From NCBI GenBank assembly GCA_024663395.1, contig JANFAH010000003.1:1488001-1552000 (forward strand): a DNA stretch of 64,000 nucleotides, given 5' to 3'. Below are positions 22,830 through 35,073 of the stretch, piece by piece. The stretch comes from Pisolithus tinctorius (taxonomy: Eukaryota > Basidiomycota > Agaricomycetes > Boletales > Pisolithaceae). Within the stretch, counting starts at the first letter, position 1, and each line of letters begins with the position of its first letter. A program made the translations under genes and the position numbers. A model generated the notes under the pieces. That model was not told where the DNA came from. It ran no database searches and saw nothing but the letters and a program-made list of their open reading frames with translations.

Positions 22830-24556
22830 ATGTCGTCGTCGTCGTCTCACAAGCTCTTCAAGAAATCGCCTGAGCTCAATGCTGCAGCCAACCGCATTCT
22901 TCAAATTTATTTCAAGGATATCACGGAAAGCAGCAAGCTGGGAAAGGCGGACAAGATTGCGAAGTGGAGAGGTGCCATCAAGGCGATAAACGATGAACTA
23001 GTGTGTCATAGCCTCATCACACTTTTTCACTAACTGATGTATTCAGGACTCTGTACGTGACCTCATCGCTAGGACGGATGAGATTCCGATGACCCTCATC
23101 GGCGTCGACATGTTCTTAAAGTGGCATGAAAACCTCAGCTCGATCGACCACCCGTGGCCTGAGTGGAAGACCGCCCTAGCCCCTTCCAAAACCGACGTCG
23201 CCAACCACAAGTGGCTCGACATCGTCAAGCGTCGATACGACTACCACCGGTTGGGCCTCCCTATGCCCCATGTGGTGCCAACACCAACACCACCCGCTCA
23301 AGAGACCGAAATGCCTACGAGCGACAAAGGAAAACGGAAAGTGACCGAGGTGGAGGTGGAGCAAATGATAGCGGAGGGCTCGCACAGGATGGAGGTGGAC
23401 AATGAGGGTGAAGAGGAGGTGCCAGAGAAGGAGGACGAGGAGGAAGAACCAGTACGAGGCAGGCAGAAGCGCCAAGCTGCCGCGAAAACGACGACCCGTC
23501 GATCCCGCGCTACGAAGGCAACAGCAGAAACCGACGATGAAGACGACGTTTCCGCTCAAGGCCAATCGAAACGCAAGCCTTGTCCACCGTCGGACGGACT
23601 ATACGGTCGCGCTGCCTTAGCTTTCAGAAGGACGCCTTCCCCTGACCCCAAATCCTGCGAGTCGTGCCGCAGACGCAAGGTCCGATGCTACAGGAACCCC
23701 GGGAAGTCCTGCTTCCCATGCGATGGTCGCAAGATTCGATGCAACCATGCCAAAGGCGGCACTACCGCTCCAACTCGACGGAATCCATCGCGAGCCAGGG
23801 GGAAAAAGCGAGCTCGAAGTCTGTCCCCAATGATGGAGGCCCAAGAACCCCAAAGCCCAGCGGAACGTCCCCAAAAGCGACACGTTTCGATGGCTTCCAA
23901 AGCCATCGATACTGGGGTTGGGCCCTCCAACCAGGGAAAGACGATCCCTGAGGGATCTTCACTCAGTACGTTTCCAATTTCATGTATTTACTGCTGACTC
24001 AAATTTTATTCAGAGATTCGTATTCCCGCATTCAAACGCGGGGATTCCCGCCCAATCCCAGCCGCTGTACGAGTGGATTCGATAGTAGAGGTTGGCCCAT
24101 CCGTTGCGCAGGAGGTACAGGAATCTACGGTAGCAGGTACGTTTAACCAATCAACATCTACGCTAAGTATCGTCGTTAACCCTTGTATTCAAAGCAGAAA
24201 CCCGCCCATCGACAACGACGGCACCCATCCAACCCACAACCGCTGCAACTCCCAGTGCACCATCACCCGTCTGCGCCCCAATTGCCGATCTTTCGCAAAC
24301 GTCCAACACAATTGAACAGCGAATCGAAGATTTGGAACGTCAACTCCACGATGCTGAGGCCCACCGCCAATACTACGAGGATCGAATGTACGATTTCCAA
24401 ATACAACAGGACGAGACCACGCAGACGCTGGACAGGATGGCGCGCGAGCTGGAGGCTCTGCGTATTCGGGTGTATGGACGACCATTGGGTGACGACCTCA
24501 TCGATCTCTTTGGGCCTCTGGCAGATGAGACAAGGGCGGATAGGACAGCAGGGTGA
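22830..24556 (+). CDS. KDZ cargo: Zn2Cys6 and coiled-coil protein
   Basis: Four exons join in frame: 22830-23000, 23047-23965, 24014-24136 and 24195-24556, giving about 524 residues with no break. The N-terminal part (about residues 1-140) is an unrecognised helical region. A Lys/Glu-rich nuclear-type stretch follows. A textbook fungal binuclear cluster C-x2-C-x6-C-x7-C-x2-C-x6-C then lies at about 23655-23740, with a basic region after it and a C-terminal coiled coil (IEDLERQLHDAEAH, about 24320-24500). Zn2Cys6 proteins bind DNA as dimers. Here it could bind the element's own repeats or act in its regulation, but that is inference. The gene starts about 400 bp from the left array. Confidence 0.85.
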
Positions 24557-25744
24557 ATGAGGCCGTCTATAATTTTACTCCTCCGCGGTATATACAATGT
24601 TTTTTTACATTTCGCATTTTAATTGACCACTGCGGCCGCATCATATACTCAACATTTACTTAGAGTGAGAAAAAGACAATGGCTAGACAGCCAACAGAAT
24701 TGCGAAGGATAATCTCATTCTACTAAAACAACCGCTGATGTATCCCGATAGGCGGAAGCTTAGCAAATGCATGGCTTTGCGATATAGCATAGTTAACATG
24801 AAGCTTAAAAAATGAGATAGCGGGATGGTCTCATTCTGCTAAAACCGGAGGTGATGGAGCCTGATAGATGGAACCCGAATGCGTGGGCTATGCTATTTAC
24901 AGCGTTCACTTGGGATTTACAAAACACAATAACGACTAATAATAGGATAACAATATTTACAGCGTTCACTTGGGAGTTACAAAACAAGATAACGGCTAAT
25001 AATAGGATAACAATGCAAAGGAAGATGTCAGCCTGCGAAAACAGCATTCTGCGGATCCCAATAGACGGAACCCTTCCAAATGAGCGGCCTGCGCAATATG
25101 CAAGGTTGATATGGACTGTCTCGACCTGCTAACATGGAATTCGATGGATCCTGATAGACGGAGCCCTTCAAAGTGAGCGGACTGCGTGAGATGCAAGGCT
25201 GAGAGCAATTGGTCATTGGATGCAAATGCAAAGCAATATTCTCATTGCACTAATGTAGGATCCAAGGTATGCCCACAGGTTGGACATGTGCAAACGAGCA
25301 GAGTGTGAGATTCGCAAGGTTCAATTCAGGGAGAAAGTTGCATTCTGCTATTGAAGGAGCCAATGTATTTCGATAGGCGGAAGCTTGGCAAATGAGCGGA
25401 TAAATATTTCTCAGCAGACGGAAATACCACCAAGGGCATTCAGCCAGTAACTAGTGCCCAATTCACCCTCTGCATTGAGCAATAAATATTCTGTTTCCCA
25501 ACAATGGTTTGTTGCCATTCATCTCAGCCCGCGGACGCATGAGCCTTTCAAGACAGACGATATACATACGCATGTCATACCAGACATATCCACAATGGAA
25601 ATAAAACATGCGAAAGGTAAATGAATGGGCTAGCTTGCCACTGGGCGTCTCCTGCGAAGTACCCACTGACCCGCCCATCAGCTACAGGGCGGAATGCAAG
25701 GGCGGGGGACGGAAACTGCAGGTTCACATTGAGCTAACATTTAA
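24557..25744. repeat. Non-coding KDZ interior with a 60-bp tandem duplication and diverged repeats
   Basis: Two adjacent 60-bp copies (about 24895-25014) contain AGCGTTCACTTGGGATTTAC and GACTAATAATAGGATAACAA. Around them, a looser unit with GATAGACGGA followed by AAATGAGCGG recurs at about 24750, 24860, 25060, 25160 and 25375. No convincing gene is seen. Confidence 0.6.
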
Positions 25745-28700
25745 CTACAAATCTTTCTCCAGGACAAACTGAATATCAGTCACATTCATGGCCTGCCATT
25801 TGCGTTCAGCATGCTCGGCCAACCTCGAATACATCATCCTCTGCCTCGCTGCATAACACCGCACCCCAGGAGCTCCAATAGCGCTGTTTCCCATCTGTAT
25901 CTTATGCCATTCTTTTGCTCGAAATCTGAAGAAACTTATAGCCCATTGAAATTCTGATATTACGAGCTCTTCCTCTTCTTCCCAACGATCTTTGACGGAT
26001 TTTGCTTGCAGCCAATGAATGCGATAAACTAATTGAAGCAAATTCATCAACCTCACAGCACTTTTGAACAGTAAGGTCAACATACATTCAGACATCCAAC
26101 TCTTTGATTCTGTGTCCTGCAGGACGTCGATCGACCAAAACCATGGAAGATGGGTTCTGCGGTGCTCCTGTGCATTTTGGGAGAAGGCCACTGTCTGCAC
26201 AGCCAGGTCTTCTTTATGAAGCTCTTGATAACGTCCTAAGATATCTGCACCCGTGCCAAGTGCAACCATGGCATCTCTGCATCAATTATAAATTGTGGCC
26301 TGTTTTTTTACTGAGACATTGATAGCACAGATCATATCCCAGGCCCGAGTTTTCATAGAATAGCTCTTAGCTGTGCGCACCACCCCCCGAAAGACAGCCG
26401 CCTTGTCTGCCAACGTAAGATGGAGGCCATGTAGCACATCATTAGCTTGACCTGTGCGAAGCTTCAGCTCCATTTCTGCAAGATTTTGAAGCCCTCGAGC
26501 TCGACATGCGTCAATGCCAAGAGCGGATGGAAGCGGCAATTTGTCCTGCAGTCCTGCCAGGGTTCCATCTGAGGCGGGCAACTCATCCCCCACATCATCC
26601 AGCCAACCATCATCCGAAGCATAATCCTGCTCGGAATTTGCGTCAAGAAATGCAGTCAGCTGTACGGATTCGCTGGCGGAAGTGTTGGAGCCCGCTTCAA
26701 GGTGCAGCTTCAAGTAAATCGCGGCATCCGCGATAAAACCCGATTGTTCAGATGAAATGCGATCAGCACGGCGTGCCATAGCCAATTTTTTCAATTCCGA
26801 TGCCCGTTCCCCGACGTCCTTTCTGTCCATGTGAAGTGAGGTTATGGCCTCTTCTAAGCGTAAACCGCGTGCTAGCCAACTAGCCGCTCCATGTAGGCTT
26901 CCGCTGGGTCTTGGTTCCTCCAATAACGTTAGTTCAATGGCACGCACTGTTGGTGCTTCTCATGATATGTAAGTATTTTGTGTTTATCCAAAAAGGCGGA
27001 CGCCATACCCGCCCTTAATTGAACTTCGAAGATGTCCATGGCAGATGGGTCGGTGACGCGATCTTGCAGTGCACAAATCTCTTGCATTCGCCAGCTGTCT
27101 TGCTGCTCTGCATTCAAGGCTTCATCTAGCTTTATATATGCCTGCCTCGCCAATGGTGCTGCTGCTCGAGCCGCTTTGAGCTTCCGCGATAGGCTATCCG
27201 CTTAATCTTGGATGTCAGAGAGTCCGCTGCAAGTGGATGCTCAGACTAACCAATCCGAATCATCTTCATGAAGTTGGAATCATTCATCTGGAAATCCAGC
27301 AGTTCTTGGCGATGTGGTGAGGTCATCCCGCATGCAGATGTGGATGCCACGTTAAGGACGGACCACAACGTTTCAATGATTTCTCCGTCTACCCATCTGG
27401 CCCCCTTGATAAACAGCGGGGCATACCATGCATAACATTCCTTCTTGTGCCCATGCACATGCCATATGCCGATTCCAGGGATAATCCGAAGCGACGATGG
27501 GATATCAATCAACTCACTTCGACCCACACGCTTCCGCAGATTCGTCATGTAGGAGCAATTAATGTCGTAGAAGCAAACCACTTGTTTGATCCCTTCCATA
27601 TTGTATCCCAACGCATTTGCCAAAGAGTAGTCCATGTTCAACTGTCTGCAGCGCCATCAGCGGGTGTCAAAATCGACGATTCAATCTCATACCTTTCTCC
27701 TTTTTGGAAGTCAACAACACAATGCGGATAAAAGCATCCGTGCCGTGCGCATGCAGTCGCCCCAATTCCGGTCGCATGAAGCTTTCCCCGGGCTGCGTTT
27801 GCCTGACTGATAGCTCTGTGGTTGTTGCAGGTGGATTTCTGTGCCTGAGCTCAGATCATGTTTTGCACGGGTTGAATGAATTCATACCTCCGCGATATGT
27901 GGAGTGGCCTTCAAATAGTCTGCATAGTTTGGATTGGTCACCATATAACCTAGTCCATCCATCAACTGCACTTGATCTTCGGATTTCCGCTCATGCATGT
28001 GTTCCGCTTTAAAGTTTCCGTCCATTACTACTGTGCGGGTGAACCGCCAGCTGGAGAAGGTCAGCATATGAGGATTGAAGTATTGGAGCAGCTTACTGGT
28101 CCAAATCCTCATTGGTATCAACATTTATTCCAGGCTGGGGGCATGCTGCGCAAAATAATGCCAGTCCGCCTTTCTCTGCTGACCTGGTTGTCCCGCGGAA
28201 TCCATTCCATTTAAGTAGCTTGAGGTATCTCCATTTCCGCACAACCCGTAGAAGCTCACGGTATCTATCCTGATTGACCCTTCAGATATTCCAACACTTG
28301 GAACCAAAATACCAAATCTTACTGGAACTAGGTGTGGAAACACACTGGATGTGATCCGACGCAACTTGCTGTAATAGTTCATACCGGACGTTCCACATTC
28401 CAGGTTGTCCCTCAGGAAGTCATCCAGAACCGCGAATGTGAATGCGGTGCTTGGCTTCTCGAACGTTGAGGGAAATAGTTTGGCTCTGAGTAACTGTATG
28501 TATCGGGCTTCTGCAGTCTCGCATTCACACCAATTCACTACAATGAAATGAACACCTGTGACATCCACGACGGTGAGATATCTTGACCCCGCTGGAGGAC
28601 GGAGGTGCTTTGGGTTTTCTTCGATATCTTCCACATCTTCCCACTCTTGATCATCCATGGGCAGAGGTTCACCTGCTGCTTGCTGGGCTTGTGCGATCGC

Positions 28701-29396
28701 ATGGGGACAGGGTGCTCCACCATGTCCCAGGTGCAACCGAACGCCAGTCTGTGGGTCTTGATGTGAATGTAATTCTGGGCAACCAGCTGATCGCTCACCA
28801 TATGGAGGGCGGATTCCTCGTAGAAGTCCCCTGTCCACTGTTGGATCCTGTGGAAAGGCAGACTCTCATGACTCTTCCAGCAACATTCTGTGCAGAATAG
28901 GGGCTGATGCAAGCAATCCGGACATCTGTACACCCCGTCGTTGCCACACCAGGTGCAGTTCCTTGGCTCTGGGGAGGCTTCCAGCTCCAGGAGTATCTTC
29001 AAGAACTCCCCCTTCCATGGAACCCATTCGCGGATGTAATTGTTCTGCGTCTGACACACCATGTGAAGTCCGCTTTCGGGTTGGCAAACTGCTGCATACC
29101 TTTTTCCGCGGTAACATCAGCTGCTGGACCGGTGGGCTCATGCTTTCATGTCCGTCGAAGGCTGAATCCGCCCATGCATCAAAGTACTTGTGGGAGCGAG
29201 ACCTTGAATGCTTGGATGGCGAGGATCGGGGAGAATGGACAGGGGTTGCTGGATCTGGCTGTTTGATCGCGACTTCTACCAATCGCGATCTATATCTACC
29301 TCCAGTTCTCCGAGTCTTGACTTCCAGCTGCTTCACCCGATGGCCCAGGGTAGGACCAATCATTCTCATGCCCTTTTGAGTACTTCCCTTGGCCAT
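25745..29396 (-). pseudogene. CxC2-KDZ transposase, one stop and one frameshift
   Basis: Exons on the minus strand are 29396-29100, 29050-28799, 28748-28323, 28269-28097, 28050-27888, 27844-27693, 27645-27251, 27200-26086 and 26028-25745, joined by introns of 44-57 bp (total close to 1086 codons). It opens with a basic head, then a CxC2-type cysteine cluster (CTWC...CPDC...CTECC, then H and LGHGGAPC). KDZ signatures follow: LALFCAACPQPGIN, DGNFKAEH (first catalytic acid), CFYDINCSYM, GIGIWHVHGHKKEC, and DGEIIETLWS with the last acidic residue. A TGA at 26284-26282 (CGA fits) and a 1-nt frame change at about 26950 break the C-terminal half; the rest is open. It would excise and insert the element by DDE chemistry. 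It lies divergent to gene C. Confidence 0.9.
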
Positions 29397-29996
29397 CTGG
29401 AGGTTGCTGATTTGACAGTATGAGGTCAGTTGTTAGAAACACTACCGCTAGTGCAAGTCGCTTTATCATTTAGCTCTATTGATGTCGGTACCTTAACACA
29501 TGTCAGGGCATAAATACAAACGCAACTACACTGGCCTTGCGCAATGCATGGTGCTGCCTTCTTATTACCGCTCAATCCCTGCCTGCACATTCCCTTCCTG
29601 CTGCAACATTACCTGGGTGCTTTGCCTGGATTATGATGGTGAATTTGGATGCTATATTAGCTGATGTAGGTGAAACGAGATGTTCGGTATCAATATAAGT
29701 GTGGATATGATTGGGCCAGCCAACTGACAGCCCGGATGCAAACCGGGAGCTAATCCGCCTTTGGGCGGGATCCTGTCAAAGAGATCAGCCCGATTGGATA
29801 TTTCGGTCGCTTCACGGAGCTCCCGTCAAAGATATCAGCCTGATTGGATATTTCGGTTGCTTCACGGAGGTCCGAACGAATTCCTTGGCATGACCGTACT
29901 AGTACTGAAATGCATTGAGACCAAACAAGGGCACGAAAAAACTTAGCAGCCAACCATCTATTATACACCATTATACATCATACCACATCATACTCC
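29397..29996. promoter_or_regulatory. Divergent intergenic region between transposase and gene C, with a 50-bp direct repeat
   Basis: About 600 bp. Two tandem copies of a roughly 50-bp unit (about 29776-29875) contain TGATTGGATATTTCGG(T)TGCTTCACGGAG with a few substitutions. The spacer must hold both promoters, so the repeat could be a shared control site (inference). TATTATACACC near 29950 is AT-rich. Confidence 0.5.
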
Positions 29997-32531
29997 ATGG
30001 AGTCCCAGTACGAATCAGACACCTGGGATCAGACGGAAAGAGATGATGCTGATGGTGAGCGAGATATAGAACCATCAGATGTGGGGGAAAGGGAGGAAGA
30101 AACATTTGAAGTGGAAGAGTTGGAGATCCTTGGGCACCGACGCCAGGAATGGAGGCAAGCAGGGAAGAAGAAGAAGCCTGCAGTTCTGCTATCTATATTG
30201 GAGGAGATGCAGGGATTGGACAGGAACAAAGAGTTGAGAGGGAGCAAAGTCCAGACCAAGTGCAAGGTACGCTCTAAAAGTTCTGATTCAGATGCTCACA
30301 ATTCAAAGCACCCTTGTAGCTAATACAAGATTGGTTGAAAAAGCCCCTCCGTTCAAAGAAGCCCCGAATTACCCTTAGATCCAGTTACAAATACTCTGTG
30401 CGGGCAGTGGTCCGCGAATTGTACCAAGAGCAAATACAGGAGAAGCTTGCAAAAATGAAAGTAGAAGAAGGCGATACCCATGGAAGCAAGCAGATCCAAC
30501 AGTATCAGAATGCATTGACAGCTTTTATTCAGGACGACCTGACGGAGGAACAATTGGCTGCAGCTGAAGATATAGCGGAAAGGTGGAATGGGCGGGAAGG
30601 CCCTGCGCCAGAGACAAAAGCAAGGTGCGATTTTATGAGGTCAACTTCCCAGTCTTCAATTTATCCTGGTTCCCAGGAATGCAGCCAAGTATGGGTACAA
30701 GTATGTCCGAAACTTTGCGATGGAGATGTGGAGATATTGCGGAATGCGCATAGTGTGTATGGCTGGGTGGAAAAATGAGGAGGGAACTATACAGGCATGC
30801 ACATGAGTCCACCATATTCTCCTCTAGGCCTAGGTAAGACTCATGCAATGACAGTATGGACTTCAATAACGAAATCGCAGATGGGATCCCCTTCAATGAT
30901 GTCCGCACACTGGAAGGAAGCTGGCGAGAGTACCTTGGGGAAACATTTGAGGAACCAGGAACACCACCCGAGCATGATGGCGAGTCAAGTCCCGAACGTG
31001 CTCGGAAAAAGACAGCAGCCAAAGCAACGAGGACGGGCAAGGTTGACTCCGTGAAATTGGTGAAAAATGCCAATGGAGAGATTTGGATAGGAGAAATCGC
31101 GGGCCTTAGCCGGGACCAACTACAAAAAACGGTTCGCGGATTTATGACTGCTCACTACCGTGAGTGGCCAGAGTATTTAGTCTCCTCAATCTCTGACGAG
31201 TGCTATCAGGATTAGCATGCGGAAATCCCTCGTCAGCAGTGCCGTTCAAGAATTTCGGTCATCATCAAGCGGAAATGATAGCAGCCCGCCATCTTCCTGA
31301 AGGATTTACCTTCGACCGCGACCCAAGTCACATGTGGACGACAACAGCTACCCAGCTGCTGTCCTTTTGGCGCAAGCGACAGGAAACCCATCCAAATGAT
31401 GTGTTTGGATTTCAGAAATGGATCGATCGATCTGGCGAGCTGCAGCCACCAGTGGATAGAACTTTGGTACCCCTCCAGGTTGTGAGGCAGCGGAAATACC
31501 AAAAGACACCTGCCCCCAAATACAAAAAGAATCCTGGAAGGAAAAATGTCAAGGGCAAGGGTAAAGCGCAGGAAGAGGGAGTGGTGGATGATAGCACGGA
31601 TGATAGTGCAGATGATAGCCCAGATGACAGCCCGGATGACAGTTTGGATGATCACGGCGAGGCTGAGGGGAGCGATGTTGGAACAGATGATCCCTCCGCT
31701 AAAAAGGTGCGCCATGTGTGATTTTCATGCATGACAGATCAGCACTAATGCGATTCCGGTCTTCAGGTATCTGGCGGGAGGCAAAACCGTGCCAAGACAC
31801 CATTCCCTTCTCGTTCCCGCTCAAATCCCCCACCAGCTGAGCTCTCTGCACCTCCAGCCCATGCAAACACCCCGGTGCATCGTCCACGAAATAAAGCGCT
31901 AACTGACGATAATGGGAGGGAAAGCAACGGCCATGATTCCGATGATGAAGCTGATGAAGACACTTATTTGCCCACCCTATCCAATTCAAAGAAATCGGCA
32001 ACATCCCTGAATAGTGAGCTTCCCACTGTAATTTGTATTCACAGCAAACCCTGATCTGCACTCAGGGAGCGAGTACACAACTGAACTACAGGACCACTCA
32101 GAATACGCAGATGCAGATGGATTGGAGAGCATTCCTTTCACTGACCTCCCAACTGAGGAGGGGTCAACCAGCAGAAACAAAGGCGGAAAGCTGAAATCCG
32201 CCCTGAAGCGCACGCACAAGGCAAGTTCGGCCATGTTGAATCAGTTGTCATAGCTAACAAGTTTGCGCTGTGTGTTAAGTAGGCTCTGTCAGAATCGAGT
32301 GAGCCAGACATGAATCGATGTCGACCTGGGGCCAAATACTCGTCCAAGTCCAACAATAATGGATCTGTGACCTCCAATGCAGCATCCGCGAATGTGAAAC
32401 AGGGCGTCCCTGGGAGCACCTGGAAGTCACCTCGTGTCAGAAAGGCCCCTGCAAGGCCAGATGCAGATGTTCCATCTCCTGATGCAAAGAGATCACGCAA
32501 GCAAACAGGCAGCAATCAGAAGCAGAAGTAG
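29997..32531 (+). pseudogene. KDZ cargo gene C, unknown protein with a lost splice donor
   Basis: Eight exons fit: 29997-30266, 30320-30624, 30677-30802, 30855-31159, 31210-31706, 31767-32013, 32066-32220 and 32283-32531, about 717 residues. The junction after exon 3 reads AC|ATGAGT where GTGAGT is expected (single G to A in a former CpG), so normal splicing would fail there and read into an in-frame TGA. Intron 7 begins GCAAGT, a GC-AG intron. The protein has an acidic head, a WLKKPLRSKKP segment, a central folded region (MEMWRYCGMRIVCMAGWKN; GIPFNDV; GSWREYLG), an Asp/Ser-repeat region (DDSPDDSPDDS, about 31605-31650) and a basic tail. I do not recognise a domain. Confidence 0.7.
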
Positions 32532-32967
32532 TTGTCGAATCCCTCAAACATTCAGAGCAGAAACCTTTTTTGGAACTCGTGTACGGTCTATAGAGGGCTT
32601 AGCCTAGTTTTACACATTAGAATACAAGTGTATGGAATGTACGGTAGCTCATGACACCATGGTGGTTGTGAGAGGCGTCTTTGATATCGGAGAGAGGGAT
32701 AGTTAAGCGGGATGATTGAGCAGGACAATTGAGCGGAGAGCTGAGCGGGACAGGTCTACGTATTGGCCATGTGGAAGCGACTGGTAGCTATCTATGTAGG
32801 GAGATATTGCTGCTCATCTCCCATGTATTGCTGTTACCCAAAATTTGGCTCCGTCCGCCATTGTCCAACCTTGCTTCCCACGGTGTGAATGATATTCTTG
32901 CCATTGTTCCTACAAGTTTAAATCTTGATTGATCATCGAGCTATCAGTGAACCCATCGTCGTCGAAT
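32532..32967. other. Spacer between genes C and D
   Basis: About 440 bp with short repeats of TTGAGCGGGA/GAGCGGGAC type near 32700-32750. Otherwise nothing is seen. It should contain the gene C terminator and gene D promoter. Confidence 0.4.
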
Positions 32968-35073
32968 ATGTCCACCGAACAGTCCCGCCAAGTTCGTTTC
33001 CGTCGTCAAGGTGAGGTTGTCTTCATTGTTGGATCCAGCGACCTAAGCCATCCACAGCTAATGTAAGACCAATCGAGCCAAGGCAATCTAGCTCCCGCGT
33101 GAAGCAGTCCAAAAATCTGGAGGAGAGGCTAGTACGACTGCGTGAGTTGCGAGAGCCAACCCCGCCACCAATTGTCTCAAGTGGAAGGGCGGATATGGCA
33201 GGGTCGAACATTGATATCGCGGCCAGTGAGTGAACATGATTTCTCTCCAAGCACAAAAACAAAGTTCTTTCGATATAGATTCATCTGAAAGTTTTCTGGC
33301 TCAGTTCCTGCAGGAAAGGGAGCCAACTGCTCTGGCAGAGGTCGGAATCACAGCCGGTGAGTTGGCAAGATTGCCCTTCAAGCTAACGAAAAAACTAATT
33401 TTCTAGTAATGGATCCACACGAAAACTTGATGAATCGGTTCCTGAATGAACGGGAACCAACTGCTCCCCCAGCGGATGGTATGAACGTGGATCTACTCGA
33501 GCAATTGCTGAATGCGCGGGAACCATCGGCACCGCCAGTCACGGACGAGACATTAAACAGGATGGACGGGTCTTCAACACCTGCACAAGACGTTACTATG
33601 CAGGTCGATTTTCTGGCAGACTTGCAGAATGTGTGGGAACCGTCTCCTCTGCCCATCACCCGTGAATCATCAAATCTGAGGGACCGATCTCCTCGACCTG
33701 ATTCTCCAACTAACCTGCTTGCTCAATTGCAGGATATGAGGGAACCAACACCTCCCCCGCGCATTTCAAATGTACCCGTCGAATCTTTTGACTTGGCAGC
33801 GGATGAGGACAATGGCGCAAACCGTTTGACTTTTGGCATGCCCGAACGATCAGAGATGAGGGATCTCTTCAAAGAAATATGCAACGGTGAGTATATTTGG
33901 TTCTATTCATGTGATCAGGGATATCCATCGGTTATGTAGGTGAACTTCCATCCAAACCGCAATCTCTTCAAATGGAACAATGGGGATTGGCACCTGTTCC
34001 ACGTTGCGATCAGGGTATGGGCATGAGCTTAATCTGAAACACCATTGACGTTGATAATTTTAGTCCTGCGCGCCTTACATGCCGCGGTATCTCGCTACCG
34101 TGGAAACACCGCTCCCAGCGACACGCCGTTCGATCCCACCCTCGATAGGCACCTCGTGCGTGCTGCGAATGCCATTGCGAGAGAATTGGGCACAGCTGCA
34201 AGGGACCAGTATGGTGCAGCGTCTCAGGGCCTTCGACTCGTCAATATGCTCGATTTGATGGAAGTCGTTCGTTATCCGCGTTCCGCCTTTGAAAATTGCC
34301 CGGAGCCATTCATCGCCAGCCAATCACACCCATCTCGCCAGTCTGTGGTAGAGATGGGTATCGTCTACTTGGCGTGCCGGATCGAGATGGCCTCTGTACA
34401 TTTGAAGCAGACTGCCGATATCGCGGGATGGCCCGCGCATTGGTTTGCAAACCTAGCAATGGACTTGGTAGGTTTTACATCAATTTTTCACAATGTGGGA
34501 CTGATACATAATTCCTTCAGAATCAGCTTAATAGCTTGATTCTGGTGACGGTGTCGCGTGCCAGTTATACTCCTCCCCTCCCAGCGTGCTACCATGCGTA
34601 CCTCAGACACCAAGATGATGAGGTTAGCTTCCGCGAGCAAATGCAGCTAATTCCCCTTAGCGCATTTTGCCTAATCAACAATATCAGCACCATCGTCCCG
34701 CATTGGACCCCACACACAGATGATCCCAATTCTGGCTTTGCATTCCCTTGGTGGCTATATCGCTCCAAGGAATACGCAGCGGATTCCCAAAGATTGCAAG
34801 GCAAAGGATTGTTTTCCACGGCCTGGGATTTTTTTAAGGTATGCCGCTTATTCTCGTCGCTGCAAATAGTTGATGATGGCCCAGGGCTTATGGCCATTGC
34901 CTGAGGCGCCAATCGCAGACCGTCTCGATGGCCATATCGAGGAGCAGGCAAACTACTGCATCGAAAATATTCAGAAATATGCCGATGTTGTCAACGGTCG
35001 GGGTCGACAAATCGACCATTTCTACGCTAGGTGGTGGGCATTGCGTGGGTTGTTGGGCATGCCGCTTCAATAG
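32968..35073 (+). CDS. KDZ cargo gene D, unknown protein with REP(T/S) repeats
   Basis: Eight exons join without breaks: 32968-33010, 33058-33225, 33279-33356, 33407-33886, 33940-34014, 34064-34467, 34521-34838 and 34885-35073, about 584 residues. The N-terminal third repeats a short motif at least six times, each a leucine-rich helix ending in REP(T/S)-x-P or a variant: LRELREPTPPP, FLQEREPTALA, FLNEREPTAPP, LLNAREPSAPP, LQNVWEPSPLP and LQDMREPTPPP. The C-terminal two thirds is a globular, probably helical domain with many Trp and Tyr (FPWWLYRSKEY; FYARWWALRG). Purpose unknown. The conserved frame in a partly decayed element suggests recent function. Same strand as gene C, convergent with the dioxygenase. 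Confidence 0.8.

Noticed and set aside
353..26284. TCG-specific RIP-like mutation
   Set aside because: The base preceding the mutated C is C, T, G or A among the recognised sites, so no trinucleotide preference can be claimed from these data.
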